NCBI RefSeq assembly: GCF_016757755.1
Contig: NZ_CP068437.1
Coordinates: 1,860,001 to 1,924,000, forward strand
DNA length: 64,000 nucleotides
DNA from: Shewanella sp. KX20019
GTDB lineage: Bacteria; Pseudomonadota; Gammaproteobacteria; Enterobacterales; Shewanellaceae
Direction: 5' to 3'
Shown here: positions 27,281 through 36,374 of the stretch, piece by piece
Numbering within the stretch: the first letter of the stretch is position 1
How the letters are laid out: the number at the start of each line of letters is the position of its first letter
The notes under the pieces: model-generated
Told to the model about the DNA's origin: nothing
What the model saw: only the letters and a program-made list of their open reading frames with translations
Databases searched by the model: none
Translations under genes and position numbers: made by a program

Positions 27281-27838
27281 ATGCATATATACGGTAATAA
27301 AGTTTTACTCAGGGCTATGGAAGCTGAAGATATGGAAATGTTGAGAGCAATGGTAAATAGCCCTGAAATAGAACATTTGATTGGTGGTTATTCTTTTCCT
27401 GTTTCTAAGGAACAGCAACTTGATTGGTTTAATAATGTTAAGTCAAATAATTCGAGCCTAAGGTTGATTATAGAGACTGAAGAAAACGGTGCTATAGGTT
27501 TTGCAAATATTACTGATATTGATTGGAAGTATCGTTCTGCAACACATGGTATTAAAATTGCCGATTTTAAGGACAGAAAGAAAGGCATTGGTACTGATGT
27601 TGTTATGGCTGTTATGAGGTATGCTTTCGATGAGTTACAACTTAATAGACTAGAAACTACAATCGTTTCTTATAATAAAGCATCTTTAAATCTCTATACA
27701 AAAAAATGTCGATGGACAATAGAAGGAATTAAGAGAGAGGCAGTTTTTAAAAGAGGGGAATATAATGATCTAAACGTTTTAAGCATTCTAAAAGATGAGT
27801 ATGTTAGTTTAGTTGATAATTTGGAGTATTGGAAGTGA
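27281..27838 (+). CDS. GNAT-family N-acetyltransferase
   Basis: A 185-residue RimL-type GNAT protein. The acetyl-CoA loop RKKGIGTDVVMAVMRYA is near 103-119, and LNRLETTIVSYNKASLNLY gives the family C-terminal block. In a polysaccharide cluster between a fucosamine transferase and an initiating sugar transferase, it probably acylates an amino sugar nucleotide made by the DegT aminotransferase. It overlaps the next gene by GTGA, suggesting translational coupling. A ribosomal-protein acetyltransferase role is unlikely in this setting. Confidence 0.8.
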   Translation: MHIYGNKVLLRAMEAEDMEMLRAMVNSPEIEHLIGGYSFPVSKEQQLDWFNNVKSNNSSLRLIIETEENGAIGFANITDIDWKYRSATHGIKIADFKDRKKGIGTDVVMAVMRYAFDELQLNRLETTIVSYNKASLNLYTKKCRWTIEGIKREAVFKRGEYNDLNVLSILKDEYVSLVDNLEYWK

Positions 27839-28497
27839 AATTATATTTCTATGTTAAATTGATCTTTGATTTTGTTTTGTCTAGTTTTTTGTTGGTTTTT
27901 TTATTTCCAGTTATGATTGTCTGTGCAATAATTATTAAAATTGAAGACCCTAAAGGTCCTGTTCTTTTTATCCAGAAAAGAGTTGGTTATCAAAATAAAA
28001 CTTTCAGTATTTTTAAATTTCGTAGTATGAAAGTACAAATAGAAGATAATGGCGTTTTGTTGAATGACTCCGAAAGAATGTTAAAATTTTCTGGGGTTTT
28101 TAGAAAATTAAGCTTGGATGAAATACCACAGTTAATAAATGTTCTCAAGGGCGAAATGTCTTTTATCGGTCCTAGACCTCTCCCTGTACTTTATTTTCCG
28201 TATTTTAATAAAAATGAGTTATTACGCCATAATGTCAAACCTGGAATTAGTGGCTGGGCTCAAGTAAACGGTAGGAATAATTTAGGTTGGGAGGAAAAGT
28301 TTGCATTAGATATCTATTATGTTAGTAATGCCTCTTTTATTTTTGATCTTAAAATTTTGTTGTTAACTGTCTTAAAGGTTATATCTAAATCTGATGTTGT
28401 TGTTAGAGGACAGAATGAAGTAATGGACTTTCACACTTTCAGAATATTACAAAGTAATAAAATGGGTCAAAAAAAGAATTGTGATTATGAAGTATGA
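27835..28497 (+). CDS. initiating phosphoglycosyltransferase, PglC-like
   Basis: A 220-residue monotopic sugar-phosphate transferase that loads the first sugar phosphate on undecaprenyl phosphate. It has one hydrophobic N-terminal segment (residues about 7-30), FSIFKFRSMK, the catalytic Asp-Glu pair in SLDEIPQLINVLKGEM, IGPRPLP, and KPGISGWAQVNGR. Small size and sequence resemble PglC/WecA-independent enzymes that use bacillosamine- or QuiNAc4N-type UDP-sugars. GTG 27835 is chosen because GGAG lies 8 bases upstream and it overlaps the previous stop by four bases; TTG 27829 is the alternative. Confidence 0.88.
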   Translation: MKLYFYVKLIFDFVLSSFLLVFLFPVMIVCAIIIKIEDPKGPVLFIQKRVGYQNKTFSIFKFRSMKVQIEDNGVLLNDSERMLKFSGVFRKLSLDEIPQLINVLKGEMSFIGPRPLPVLYFPYFNKNELLRHNVKPGISGWAQVNGRNNLGWEEKFALDIYYVSNASFIFDLKILLLTVLKVISKSDVVVRGQNEVMDFHTFRILQSNKMGQKKNCDYEV

Positions 28498-29542
28498 ATT
28501 AGGCAGTGAATTTCATTGGGAGAATATCCCAAAGAATGATGTGACTAAATGGCCACCGAATTGTCTTTTTACTTCTATGGGGAGAGCTCCCCTTATTATG
28601 CTATGGAAGCAATTTTGTGGCCCAAAGGCAAAAGTCTACATTCCAGAGTATTTTTGTGAAGAAGTAATAGAATATTGGAAGTCTTATGGTCTAAACATAG
28701 TTTTTTATCAGGATAATCCGACTCTAAAAGAGCCATGTTTTAAATCCTTGAAGGCTACTGATGGTGATATTGTTCTCGCTGTTAATTATTTTGGAATGAA
28801 AGACGGTGTCTCTTGGAAAAAGTGGAAAAAAATCAACCCAAATATTTTATTGGTTGAAGATCATACCCATGATCCAGTGTCCGTTTGGGCTTTAACGTCA
28901 AATTCTGATTTCTGTTTTGCTTCACTACGAAAAACACTCCCTATATCTGATGGTGCCATTCTATGGTCACCTGCTAAATTTGATATATTTAATGATTTGC
29001 CTGATATGAATCTTAAAGACAGTTCTATGAAATTGTCGGCAATGTTTTTAAAATCTCTATATATTACCGATGGTATCACTGAAGTAAAAGATGCTTACCG
29101 AGCGCTTCAAATTGATGGTGAGTATGTACTTTCACAATTAGATATAACAAAAATTTCTATTATGTCTTCGATTCAAATAAAAGATGGCTACCCTAATTCT
29201 TTTAGAGAAAAACGTATCCGCAATGTCAAGTTTTTTGATAAAGAATTTCATTCAATTGTGGGGGCTGAGCACTTAACCTGTTCAATTCCGTTGGGTGGGA
29301 GTCCTTTTGCAGCTGTTATTTTATTTGATAGTAATCAGAAAAGAAATTATGTACAAAAATATTTAATTTCAAACTCTGTTTACACTCCTATTCATTGGGC
29401 TATTGATAACCTTGATTTGGCTACTGCTAGTGAGATATCAAACCGAATATTAACGATTCCTTTTGATCAGAGATATGATGAGTCTGATGTGTACAAAGTA
29501 ATAGAAATGATAAAGTTTTCACTGGAGTGTTATGATGATTAA
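28487..29542 (+). CDS. aminotransferase-fold (DegT/DnrJ-like) protein
   Basis: A protein of about 351 residues that looks like a divergent PLP-dependent aminotransferase of the DegT fold: an N-terminal TSMGRAPLIMLW helix start, VLAVNYFGM, LLVEDHTHD (PLP-ring Asp), and FCFASLRKTLPISDGAIL with a lysine at the Schiff-base position (Lys149). The usual C-terminal half is weakly conserved. Its substrate is unknown. It overlaps the initiating transferase and the next gene by about 11 and 8 bases. ATG 28487 is used; an in-frame GTG at 28481 is possible. Confidence 0.6.
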   Translation: MKYELGSEFHWENIPKNDVTKWPPNCLFTSMGRAPLIMLWKQFCGPKAKVYIPEYFCEEVIEYWKSYGLNIVFYQDNPTLKEPCFKSLKATDGDIVLAVNYFGMKDGVSWKKWKKINPNILLVEDHTHDPVSVWALTSNSDFCFASLRKTLPISDGAILWSPAKFDIFNDLPDMNLKDSSMKLSAMFLKSLYITDGITEVKDAYRALQIDGEYVLSQLDITKISIMSSIQIKDGYPNSFREKRIRNVKFFDKEFHSIVGAEHLTCSIPLGGSPFAAVILFDSNQKRNYVQKYLISNSVYTPIHWAIDNLDLATASEISNRILTIPFDQRYDESDVYKVIEMIKFSLECYDD

Positions 29543-30629
29543 TTTGTTAGATTTATCAAAAGATGAAGATGTTGTTTTATATAGAAATCATTTGGTTAAA
29601 TATGAAGTAAATGAACCATATTATAAGTTCGAGTTTTTTACAAGTTTTTCTAAAGGCACAAAAAACCTATATTGTCTAATATTTGAAGAGAATGATTCGA
29701 TAGGAATATATCCGTTTTATATGAATGTTATTCCATTAGAGAATAATGGGGTTAAATACTATGATATAGCTTCTCCGTATGGTTACTCTGGTCCTTTATT
29801 TGTTAATATGTCGAAAGACCAAATTACAGCTTTTTGGATTTTGTCTGATAACTTTTTAGCTTCAAATAATGTCGTTAGCGAGTTTGTTAGATTTTCATTA
29901 GATAGTGAAATTGAATTGTATAATGGTATTGCACTAGCAACTCTATCTAATGTAAAAGGTAATATAGTTAGCGAAGAAGAATTGTGGACGAATTCTGACC
30001 ATAAGGTAAGGAAAAACGTAAAGCGCGCGCTAAGAGAACATCTAAGAAGTGAGATTTATATAGGTAATGAGATTGATAATAATGTATTAGCTATTTTTCA
30101 TGATATTTATATTAATACAATGAAAAGAACAAATGCAGATATCAGTTTCATGTATACCCCAAATGATTTTTTTGATTACATACGAAATAATATAAAAAAT
30201 AGCGTCATCATTACTGTTTATGACGATTTAAAAGCAGTTTCAACAGAATTGCTGTTGATTTCTGATAACACTATTTACTCTTTTTTAGGTGGAACGCTTA
30301 AAGAATCATTTTCAAAAAGGCCAAACGATTTTTTGAAATATGTAATAACTAATTGGGCTAGAGAACAAGGCATTAGTTACTTTGTACTTGGCGGAGGTTA
30401 TGGAAAGGATGATGGAATATTTGAGTATAAAAAGGCTTTCTTCCCATCAGACATTGTTAGTTATTATACTGGAAGGAAAGTTTTAAATAGCGCGATGTAT
30501 GATGAAGTTTCTAAAGTAATTAGTACTTTGGTAGATAAGTCTAATGTATGTAATGAAGAAGATATTTTAGAATTAAAAGAAAAGGATTATTTCCCATGTT
30601 ATTCAAAGTTTTACAAAATATTAAGTTAG
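29535..30629 (+). CDS. FemAB/GNAT-like aminoacyl or acyl transferase
   Basis: About 364 residues with a double-GNAT fold typical of FemAB-type and BioF2-like proteins. Hints are a central basic stretch KVRKNVKRALRE, NTMKRTNADISFMY, and a GNAT-like end block (DFLKYVITNWAREQGISYF then VLGGGYGKDDGIFEYKKAFFP). Cell-wall FemAB proteins use aminoacyl-tRNA; relatives in polysaccharide clusters are poorly known. It may attach an amino acid or acyl group to an amino sugar. ATG 29535 follows a GGAG site with 7-base spacing; ATG 29532 is also possible. Confidence 0.6.
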   Translation: MINLLDLSKDEDVVLYRNHLVKYEVNEPYYKFEFFTSFSKGTKNLYCLIFEENDSIGIYPFYMNVIPLENNGVKYYDIASPYGYSGPLFVNMSKDQITAFWILSDNFLASNNVVSEFVRFSLDSEIELYNGIALATLSNVKGNIVSEEELWTNSDHKVRKNVKRALREHLRSEIYIGNEIDNNVLAIFHDIYINTMKRTNADISFMYTPNDFFDYIRNNIKNSVIITVYDDLKAVSTELLLISDNTIYSFLGGTLKESFSKRPNDFLKYVITNWAREQGISYFVLGGGYGKDDGIFEYKKAFFPSDIVSYYTGRKVLNSAMYDEVSKVISTLVDKSNVCNEEDILELKEKDYFPCYSKFYKILS

Positions 30630-30635
30630 GTTAAG

Positions 30636-31811
30636 ATGAGTATTAATGTTTTTTCAAAATGGCCTTGTTTTACTTTGGAAGAGGCTAATAAAGTCTCATC
30701 AGTTTTACTATCTAATAAAGTAAATTACTGGACTGGTTCTGAATGCCGTGAGTTCGAAAAAGAATTTGCTTCTTTTACTAACACTGAATATGCAATAGCC
30801 TTAGGTAATGGCACATTAGCACTAGATCTTGCTCTCAAATCGTTAGATATAGGTGCGGGTGATGAAGTTATAACAACTTCTCGTACTTTTCTAGCATCAG
30901 CTTCATCTATTGTAACTAGTGGGGCCGCACCTGTTTTTGCTGATGTTGACTTAAATAGTCAGAATATCACTGCGCAATCTATAAAAGCTGTATTAACTCC
31001 AAAGTCTAAAGCCGTTATCGTTGTTCATCTTGCTGGTATGCCTGTTGAAATGGATGCGATCATGGAACTTGCTGCAATACATAATTTGTATGTAATTGAA
31101 GATTGTGCTCAGGCACATGGCGCTAAATACAAAGGCAAGTCAGTAGGCAGTATTGGTCATATTGGTGCTTGGTCATTTTGTCAAGATAAGATTATGACCA
31201 CTGGTGGTGAAGGTGGCATGGTTACGACTAATGACAAAGCTTTATGGTCTACAATGTGGTCTTATAAAGATCATGGTAAAAGCTATGATGCTATTTATAA
31301 TCGGGAGCATCCAACAGGTTTTCGTTGGCTACATGAAAGTTTTGGTACGAACTGGCGGATGACAGAAATGCAGGGAGCGATAGGCCGCATTCAGTTAACT
31401 CGTATGCAAGATTGGACCGCTAAACGTCAATCCAATGCTAAAGCGGTAGATGATGCGGTTACTGGTATTAACTGTGTGCGCACTGTCGTAGTACCTGATT
31501 ATATTGAGCATGCCGAATACAAGCATTATATGTTTGTTAAGCCTGATAAGTTAGCCAAAGGTTGGTCACGAGATCGTATCGTGGATGAAATTATTGCTCT
31601 TGGCGTACCAGCCTTTCAAGGTAGCTGTTCTGAGGTTTATCTTGAGAAAGCCTTCGATGGAACCCCATGGCGTCCGAAAGCGCGTTTAAAAAATGCGGTT
31701 GAATTAGGTGAGACCAGCTTAATGTTTTTAGTGCATCCAACGTTAACTGAAGCTGAGATTGATAAAACCTGTGAAGTTATAAGAAAAGTTTTATTATCTG
31801 CTCAAAAGTAG
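30636..31811 (+). CDS. DegT/DnrJ/EryC1/StrS sugar aminotransferase
   Basis: A 391-residue PLP enzyme with clear family motifs: GNGTLALDLALKSLDIGAGDE, TTSRTFLASASSI, VHLAGMPVEMD, VIEDCAQAHGA (PLP Asp), and SFCQDKIMTTGGEGGMV with the Schiff-base lysine at residue 185. It is predicted to aminate C4 of a UDP-4-keto-6-deoxy-HexNAc, probably the product of the WbpM/PglF-like dehydratase at 33.8 kb. With the GNAT and PglC-like genes this resembles a bacillosamine- or QuiNAc4N-type pathway; the exact sugar is inferred. Confidence 0.88.
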   Translation: MSINVFSKWPCFTLEEANKVSSVLLSNKVNYWTGSECREFEKEFASFTNTEYAIALGNGTLALDLALKSLDIGAGDEVITTSRTFLASASSIVTSGAAPVFADVDLNSQNITAQSIKAVLTPKSKAVIVVHLAGMPVEMDAIMELAAIHNLYVIEDCAQAHGAKYKGKSVGSIGHIGAWSFCQDKIMTTGGEGGMVTTNDKALWSTMWSYKDHGKSYDAIYNREHPTGFRWLHESFGTNWRMTEMQGAIGRIQLTRMQDWTAKRQSNAKAVDDAVTGINCVRTVVVPDYIEHAEYKHYMFVKPDKLAKGWSRDRIVDEIIALGVPAFQGSCSEVYLEKAFDGTPWRPKARLKNAVELGETSLMFLVHPTLTEAEIDKTCEVIRKVLLSAQK

Positions 31812-31955
31812 CTCTAATCAGTTATTTATGAGTGCCTATTACGTATTCTTTTAATTTGATATCAGTCAATTATTCAGTTATTTTTGTCAATTACAAACTT
31901 TTATAGTTTAACTGATGCCTCATTTTTTGAACTTTGGTTTGCAAAGGTTATTTTA

Positions 31956-33311
31956 ATGTCGCGTAAATATTTTGGCACTGATGGTGTGCGTGGAAAAGTA
32001 GGTGAATTTCCTATTACACCTGATTTTGCAATGAAGTTAGGTTGGGCTGCTGGGACGGTACTAGCGTCTTCTGGCACTAAGGGCGTGTTAATTGGTAAAG
32101 ACACTCGGATAAGTGGCTATATGCTTGAATCCGCGATTGAAGCTGGGTTATCAGCTGCAGGTGTGAATGTTTCACTTGTTGGGCCAATGCCTACACCCGC
32201 TGTAGCGTATCTAGCATCTACTTTTCGGGCTGATGCAGGCGTTGTGATTAGTGCATCACATAATCCTTTTTATGATAATGGCATTAAGCTTTTTTCTAAT
32301 ACGGGAACCAAACTCACTGATGCTCAAGAATTAGAAATTGAAGCATTATTAGATAAAGCAATTAATCACAATGCAATGCAGTGTGTAGATTCTGCTAATT
32401 TGGGTAAAGTGCGTCGCATAGACGACGCTGCTGCTGGGCGTTACATTGAGTTTTGTAAAGGTGTATTTCCGCATGACCTATCGCTAGCAGGGTTAAAGAT
32501 CGTCATTGATAGTGCTAATGGTGCTGCTTATCATATTGCTCCAAATGTTTATCGTGAATTAGGTGCTGAGGTTGTCAGCATCAACGACAAACCTGATGGG
32601 TTAAACATTAATAAACAATGCGGTGCAACAAGTTTAGATAGCCTGCAAACAGCAGTTATCGCTCATAAGGCTGATCTAGGTATTGCACTCGATGGTGATG
32701 CTGATCGGGTTATGTTTGTTGATTATAATGGCCAAGTCATTGATGGTGATCAGATTTTATTTATACTAGCTCAAGCAGCCAAACAAAATGGCACGCTGGA
32801 AGGCGGAGTTGTTGGTACTTTAATGTCCAACTTAGGCTTAGAACTTGCCTTAAAAGATTTAGATATACCTTTTATCCGTGCTAAAGTGGGTGATCGTTAT
32901 GTTGTTGAACAGCTTAAAAAGACTGGCTGGGAGATTGGTGGTGAAGGTTCAGGCCATATATTAGACCTTAACTACGCAACGACTGGCGATGGTATTGTTG
33001 CTTCATTGTTGGTGTTGCAAGCAGTTCTACTCAGCGGTAAGCGACTTGCAGAAGTAGCGTCTGGTATGACTAAATTGCCACAATTATTCATTAATGTTCG
33101 TTTAACGTCTGACAATGCTGATGAGATCATTGCCTCTGAGAAGGTTAAGCAAGCTGTTTTAGATGCAGAAGTTATCCTGGCTGAAAATGGACGAGTGTTA
33201 TTAAGAAAGTCTGGGACTGAGCCATTGATCAGAGAGATGGTAGAGTCTGCTGATCTAGATATGACTCGAGCCCAGGCTGAGTATATCGCTCAAGCTTTAA
33301 GAGATGCATAA
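31956..33311 (+). CDS. glmM: phosphoglucosamine mutase
   Basis: A 451-residue alpha-D-phosphohexomutase converting GlcN-6-P to GlcN-1-P for UDP-GlcNAc. Motifs: KYFGTDGVRG at the N-terminus, phospho-serine loop GVVISASHNPFYDNG near 98-112, metal loop LDGDADRV, sugar loop GGEGSGH, and phosphate loop RKSGTEPLIR. ATG 31956 is chosen because family proteins begin MSxRKYFGTDG; an upstream in-frame TTG would add 24 unrelated residues. A housekeeping glmM is normally beside folP elsewhere, so this is probably a cluster copy feeding UDP-GlcNAc supply. A terminator follows. Confidence 0.92.
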   Translation: MSRKYFGTDGVRGKVGEFPITPDFAMKLGWAAGTVLASSGTKGVLIGKDTRISGYMLESAIEAGLSAAGVNVSLVGPMPTPAVAYLASTFRADAGVVISASHNPFYDNGIKLFSNTGTKLTDAQELEIEALLDKAINHNAMQCVDSANLGKVRRIDDAAAGRYIEFCKGVFPHDLSLAGLKIVIDSANGAAYHIAPNVYRELGAEVVSINDKPDGLNINKQCGATSLDSLQTAVIAHKADLGIALDGDADRVMFVDYNGQVIDGDQILFILAQAAKQNGTLEGGVVGTLMSNLGLELALKDLDIPFIRAKVGDRYVVEQLKKTGWEIGGEGSGHILDLNYATTGDGIVASLLVLQAVLLSGKRLAEVASGMTKLPQLFINVRLTSDNADEIIASEKVKQAVLDAEVILAENGRVLLRKSGTEPLIREMVESADLDMTRAQAEYIAQALRDA

Positions 33312-33380
33312 AAGTTAAAATATTGTAGTAAGTGTTCACTTACCTGTAGAAGGATAATTGTTATCGAGCAATATGATTGA

Positions 33381-33413
33381 AGCTCGGGCTAAGCACTTAG
33401 TCCGGGCTTTTTT
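33381..33413 (+). terminator. intrinsic terminator after glmM
   Basis: GCTCGGGCTAA pairs with TTAGTCCGGGC (two wobble or near pairs) across a 4-base loop, followed by six T. It lies about 70 bases after the glmM stop. Confidence 0.8.
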
Positions 33414-33507
33414 CTTATATTAAATCCCAATGAAATACAGCTTTCCATAAGCAACAAGTCAAGACTACTTGCTACAGAATAGGGGGCTTACCAGCGCCTG
33501 ACTCTCA

Positions 33508-33654
33508 GTGCTTAATAAACTGTTTTCATTTCGAATTCACCTAAACTTTATCTCTGATAATGTTCTTTCTTTATATTCGCACGGAGATGAATTGGCTATT
33601 CAAACTGTCAAGCCTAGTCAATTTCACCATATGTTTAAAAATGCCATTCGTTAA
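33508..33654 (+). CDS. possible small protein or gene remnant
   Basis: A 48-codon frame from GTG 33508 to TAA 33652 reads SFRIHLNFISDNVLSLYSHG then DELAIQTVKPSQFHHMFKNA. It has protein-like composition and fills the gap between glmM and the dehydratase. I do not recognise the family, and no good ribosome site is seen. It may be the end of a lost gene. Confidence 0.25.
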   Translation: MLNKLFSFRIHLNFISDNVLSLYSHGDELAIQTVKPSQFHHMFKNAIR

Positions 33655-33728
33655 AGATTATGACCCGAAGTGAACTCGATTCGAGTACCGCTAAATGTGT
33701 ATATGTATAACACCTATTATGATAAAAT

Positions 33729-33759
33729 CGCTGCTATTGGCGCTGCAACAATAGCAGCG
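33729..33759 (+). terminator. 11-bp perfect hairpin upstream of the WbpM-like gene
   Basis: CGCTGCTATTG and CAATAGCAGCG are perfect inverted copies with a 9-base loop, followed shortly by ATCTTTTT. It could be a terminator or attenuator in the leader of the dehydratase gene, about 55 bases before its start. Confidence 0.5.
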
Positions 33760-33812
33760 TAAATCTTTTTAAGATCTCTTATATTATGACACTTATGAAA
33801 TTGAGGCGAAAA

Positions 33813-35762
33813 ATGGAATTTTTGCAAGGCATATTTACGTTACCTCGTGCTCAAAAGCGTTTTGTGAGCTTGGCGGTTGACTCTTTATTTTTGATATTTG
33901 CTTTTTGGACTGCGTTATTAGTTCGTTTAGATGATGTTTCTGTTTTGTCGGGCAGCGGTTACTGGCTGGTGTTATTGTTCGTACTGCCTGTTAGCTTATT
34001 TGTGTTTGCCAAGCTTGGGCTCTATCGTGCGGTTTTACGCTATATGGGGCTGCAAGCGCTGGTCGCTATATCCTCCGGCATTGTTGTATCGACGATAACG
34101 CTAGTGCTGGTCGCATTCTATACCGAAGCGAATATACCTCGGACCTTCCCTCTCATTTATGCCTCTTTTGCACTGGTTTTTATTGGAGGTTCACGGGCTC
34201 TGGTTCGCTCGTTGGTCGGCACAGGGATCAAACGAGTCGGCGAACCTGTGATTATTTATGGTGCTGGTGTTAGTGGGCGCCAACTTTTGAGCTCTTTAGT
34301 GCAGAGCCATGAATATCATCCGTTTGCGTTTGTCGATGATGATGTAAGTTTGCACGGTACGGTTATTCAAGGGGTGCATGTTCACTCACCTTCTATTATA
34401 CGTAAGCTTATTAAGCAAAAGTCAGCGACAAAAGTACTATTGGCTATACCGAGTGCGAGCCGGACTAAGCGACAAAAAATACTGCTAACACTCGAATCGT
34501 TTGCGGTTCAAGTGTTAACCATTCCGGCGACGGCGGATTTGGTGAATGGCAAGAAGCTATACAGTGACATAAAAGAGGTTGAGATAGATGATTTGCTTGG
34601 GCGCGACTCTGTCTCGCCTCGTGAAGATCTTCTTTCCGCTAATATCACTAATAAAGTCGTTATGGTCACTGGGGCTGGCGGTTCTATTGGTTCTGAGCTC
34701 TGTCGTCAAATTCTGAAACAATCACCAGCAAAACTTGTCCTTTTTGAACTGTCTGAGTTCGCTTTATATGCCATAGAGCGAGAATTGAGAGCTATTGCTT
34801 TAGAGCTTAATTTAGATGTACCGATTTTTCCGTTGATGGGTTCAGTCCAGCGCGAAAATCGAATTCAAGCGGTCATGGAGTCTTTTGGCGTTCAAACCGT
34901 CTACCACGCAGCAGCTTACAAGCATGTGCCACTCGTTGAGCACAATGTGGTGGAGGGGGTGCGAAACAATGTGTTTGGTACTCTATATACCGCAAGAGCC
35001 GCAATTGCCGCGAAGGTCGAAACCTTTGTGTTAATCTCTACAGACAAAGCGGTAAGGCCTACCAATGTTATGGGCACGACTAAGCGCATGGCTGAATTAG
35101 TATTGCAGGCTTTCGCTAAAGAAAACCACCAAACTCGTTTTTGCATGGTGAGATTTGGTAATGTTTTGGGTTCATCAGGTTCGGTTGTGCCGTTATTTAG
35201 AACTCAAATCGCAAATGGTGGCCCGGTTACTGTGACCCATCCTGAAATTACCCGCTTCTTCATGACTATTCCTGAAGCATCGCAACTGGTTATTCAGGCG
35301 GGTGCGATGGGCAAAGGCGGCGATGTTTTTGTATTGGATATGGGTAACTCAGTTAAAATTGTCGACTTGGCCTCTAAGATGATCCGTTTGAGTGGCTTTG
35401 AAGTCAGAAACGAGATTAACCCCGATGGTGACATAGCTATCGAGTTTAGTGGCCTACGCCCAGGCGAGAAACTCTATGAAGAGTTGCTTATTGGTGATGA
35501 TGTTACTGGCACCGATCACGAGCGTATTATGACGGCTAATGAGTCATTTTTAGATTGGAGTGACTATTCGACGATATTGGATAGACTCGACAATGCTTGC
35601 CATGAATTTCAACATGAAGTTATTCGCGATATTTTGCTTACTACACCGACAGGTTTTAATCCAACCGATGGTATTTGCGACTTGGTATGGCAGCAACGTG
35701 AATCAGAAAGAGAGATGGATTCGGTTAAAGAAAGTGGCAAAGTTGTGCCGTTAGTTTCCTAA
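33813..35762 (+). CDS. membrane UDP-GlcNAc 4,6-dehydratase (WbpM/PglF/CapD type)
   Basis: About 649 residues. Four N-terminal membrane spans (about 15-130) precede a CoA-binding-like nucleotide domain (IYGAGVSGRQLL) and a C-terminal SDR dehydratase. The SDR part has VVMVTGAGGSIGSELCRQIL, YHAAAYKHVPLVE, and the active site STDKAVRPTNVMGTTKRMAE, where Met replaces Tyr. It converts UDP-GlcNAc to UDP-4-keto-6-deoxy-GlcNAc, a likely substrate for the DegT aminotransferase at 30636. ATG 33813 follows GAGG with 6-base spacing and matches WbpM length before LPR; ATG 33786 would add nine residues. It ends at a terminator. Confidence 0.9.
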   Translation: MEFLQGIFTLPRAQKRFVSLAVDSLFLIFAFWTALLVRLDDVSVLSGSGYWLVLLFVLPVSLFVFAKLGLYRAVLRYMGLQALVAISSGIVVSTITLVLVAFYTEANIPRTFPLIYASFALVFIGGSRALVRSLVGTGIKRVGEPVIIYGAGVSGRQLLSSLVQSHEYHPFAFVDDDVSLHGTVIQGVHVHSPSIIRKLIKQKSATKVLLAIPSASRTKRQKILLTLESFAVQVLTIPATADLVNGKKLYSDIKEVEIDDLLGRDSVSPREDLLSANITNKVVMVTGAGGSIGSELCRQILKQSPAKLVLFELSEFALYAIERELRAIALELNLDVPIFPLMGSVQRENRIQAVMESFGVQTVYHAAAYKHVPLVEHNVVEGVRNNVFGTLYTARAAIAAKVETFVLISTDKAVRPTNVMGTTKRMAELVLQAFAKENHQTRFCMVRFGNVLGSSGSVVPLFRTQIANGGPVTVTHPEITRFFMTIPEASQLVIQAGAMGKGGDVFVLDMGNSVKIVDLASKMIRLSGFEVRNEINPDGDIAIEFSGLRPGEKLYEELLIGDDVTGTDHERIMTANESFLDWSDYSTILDRLDNACHEFQHEVIRDILLTTPTGFNPTDGICDLVWQQRESEREMDSVKESGKVVPLVS

Positions 35763-35784
35763 CACCTCCTCAAGTTTATTTAAA

Positions 35785-35811
35785 GGCCAATTCTTAGAGT
35801 TGGCCTTTTTT
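35785..35811 (+). terminator. intrinsic terminator after the WbpM-like gene
   Basis: GGCCAA pairs with TTGGCC around a 9-base loop, followed by six T. It lies 22 bases after the stop codon. Confidence 0.85.
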
Positions 35812-35956
35812 GTTTTGAAGGTAAATGAAGGTTTAAGAGCCCGGGTTAAGGCCGATTAGGAGCCGAGAAGGGCTGAGACGGTTAACGGCGCGTTCGGAGG
35901 CTTACTGACGGAACGCTGCGCTTACGGTGTAATGCTTATGTTGGTGTTTATCTTTT

Positions 35957-36026
35957 GTAGGTCGGCATTTATGCCGTCAGCTAACATAACCCATTGCGGT
36001 GATTGATGGGCTAAAGCCCAACCTAC
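35957..36026 (+). repeat. REP-like palindromic repeat
   Basis: Full-length unit from GTAGGTCGGCATTTATGCC to GGGCTAAAGCCCAACCTAC. It is one of a direct pair with 36099-36168. The preceding 35870-35945 sequence (ACGGTTAACGG, CTGACGGAACGCT, GCTTACGG) recurs at 37433-37490. Confidence 0.8.
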
Positions 36027-36098
36027 AGGGTGAATGTCTTTCTGTTGGTTTGCATGATCGATTTTAGGGTTATCTTTTGTTGGTTTACGTTTCACATT

Positions 36099-36168
36099 GT
36101 AGGTCGGTATTTATGCCGTCAGCTAACATAATCCATTGCGGTGATTGATCGGCTAAAGCCCAACCTAC
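36099..36168 (+). repeat. REP-like palindromic repeat
   Basis: Second unit of the pair upstream of rmlB, same layout, with one change in the first hairpin loop (GGTATTTATGCC). The stretch from 36169 to the rmlB start holds no gene. Confidence 0.8.
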
Positions 36169-36374
36169 AGGGTGAATGCTTATGCTTTAGAGGATAAGTC
36201 TTTCTTCAATGATGTTGATAGTCTTGCATGTTTTGATGGCATATTGATCTAAATGAACAGCAATATAATAATGTGTTCACCTTCTTATATTGAATATTAT
36301 AAAAACGGAATATACTTACAATCGCTATATTTTTAAATATAGAGAAGCATTAATTCAATTCTAGGGGAATGTAG

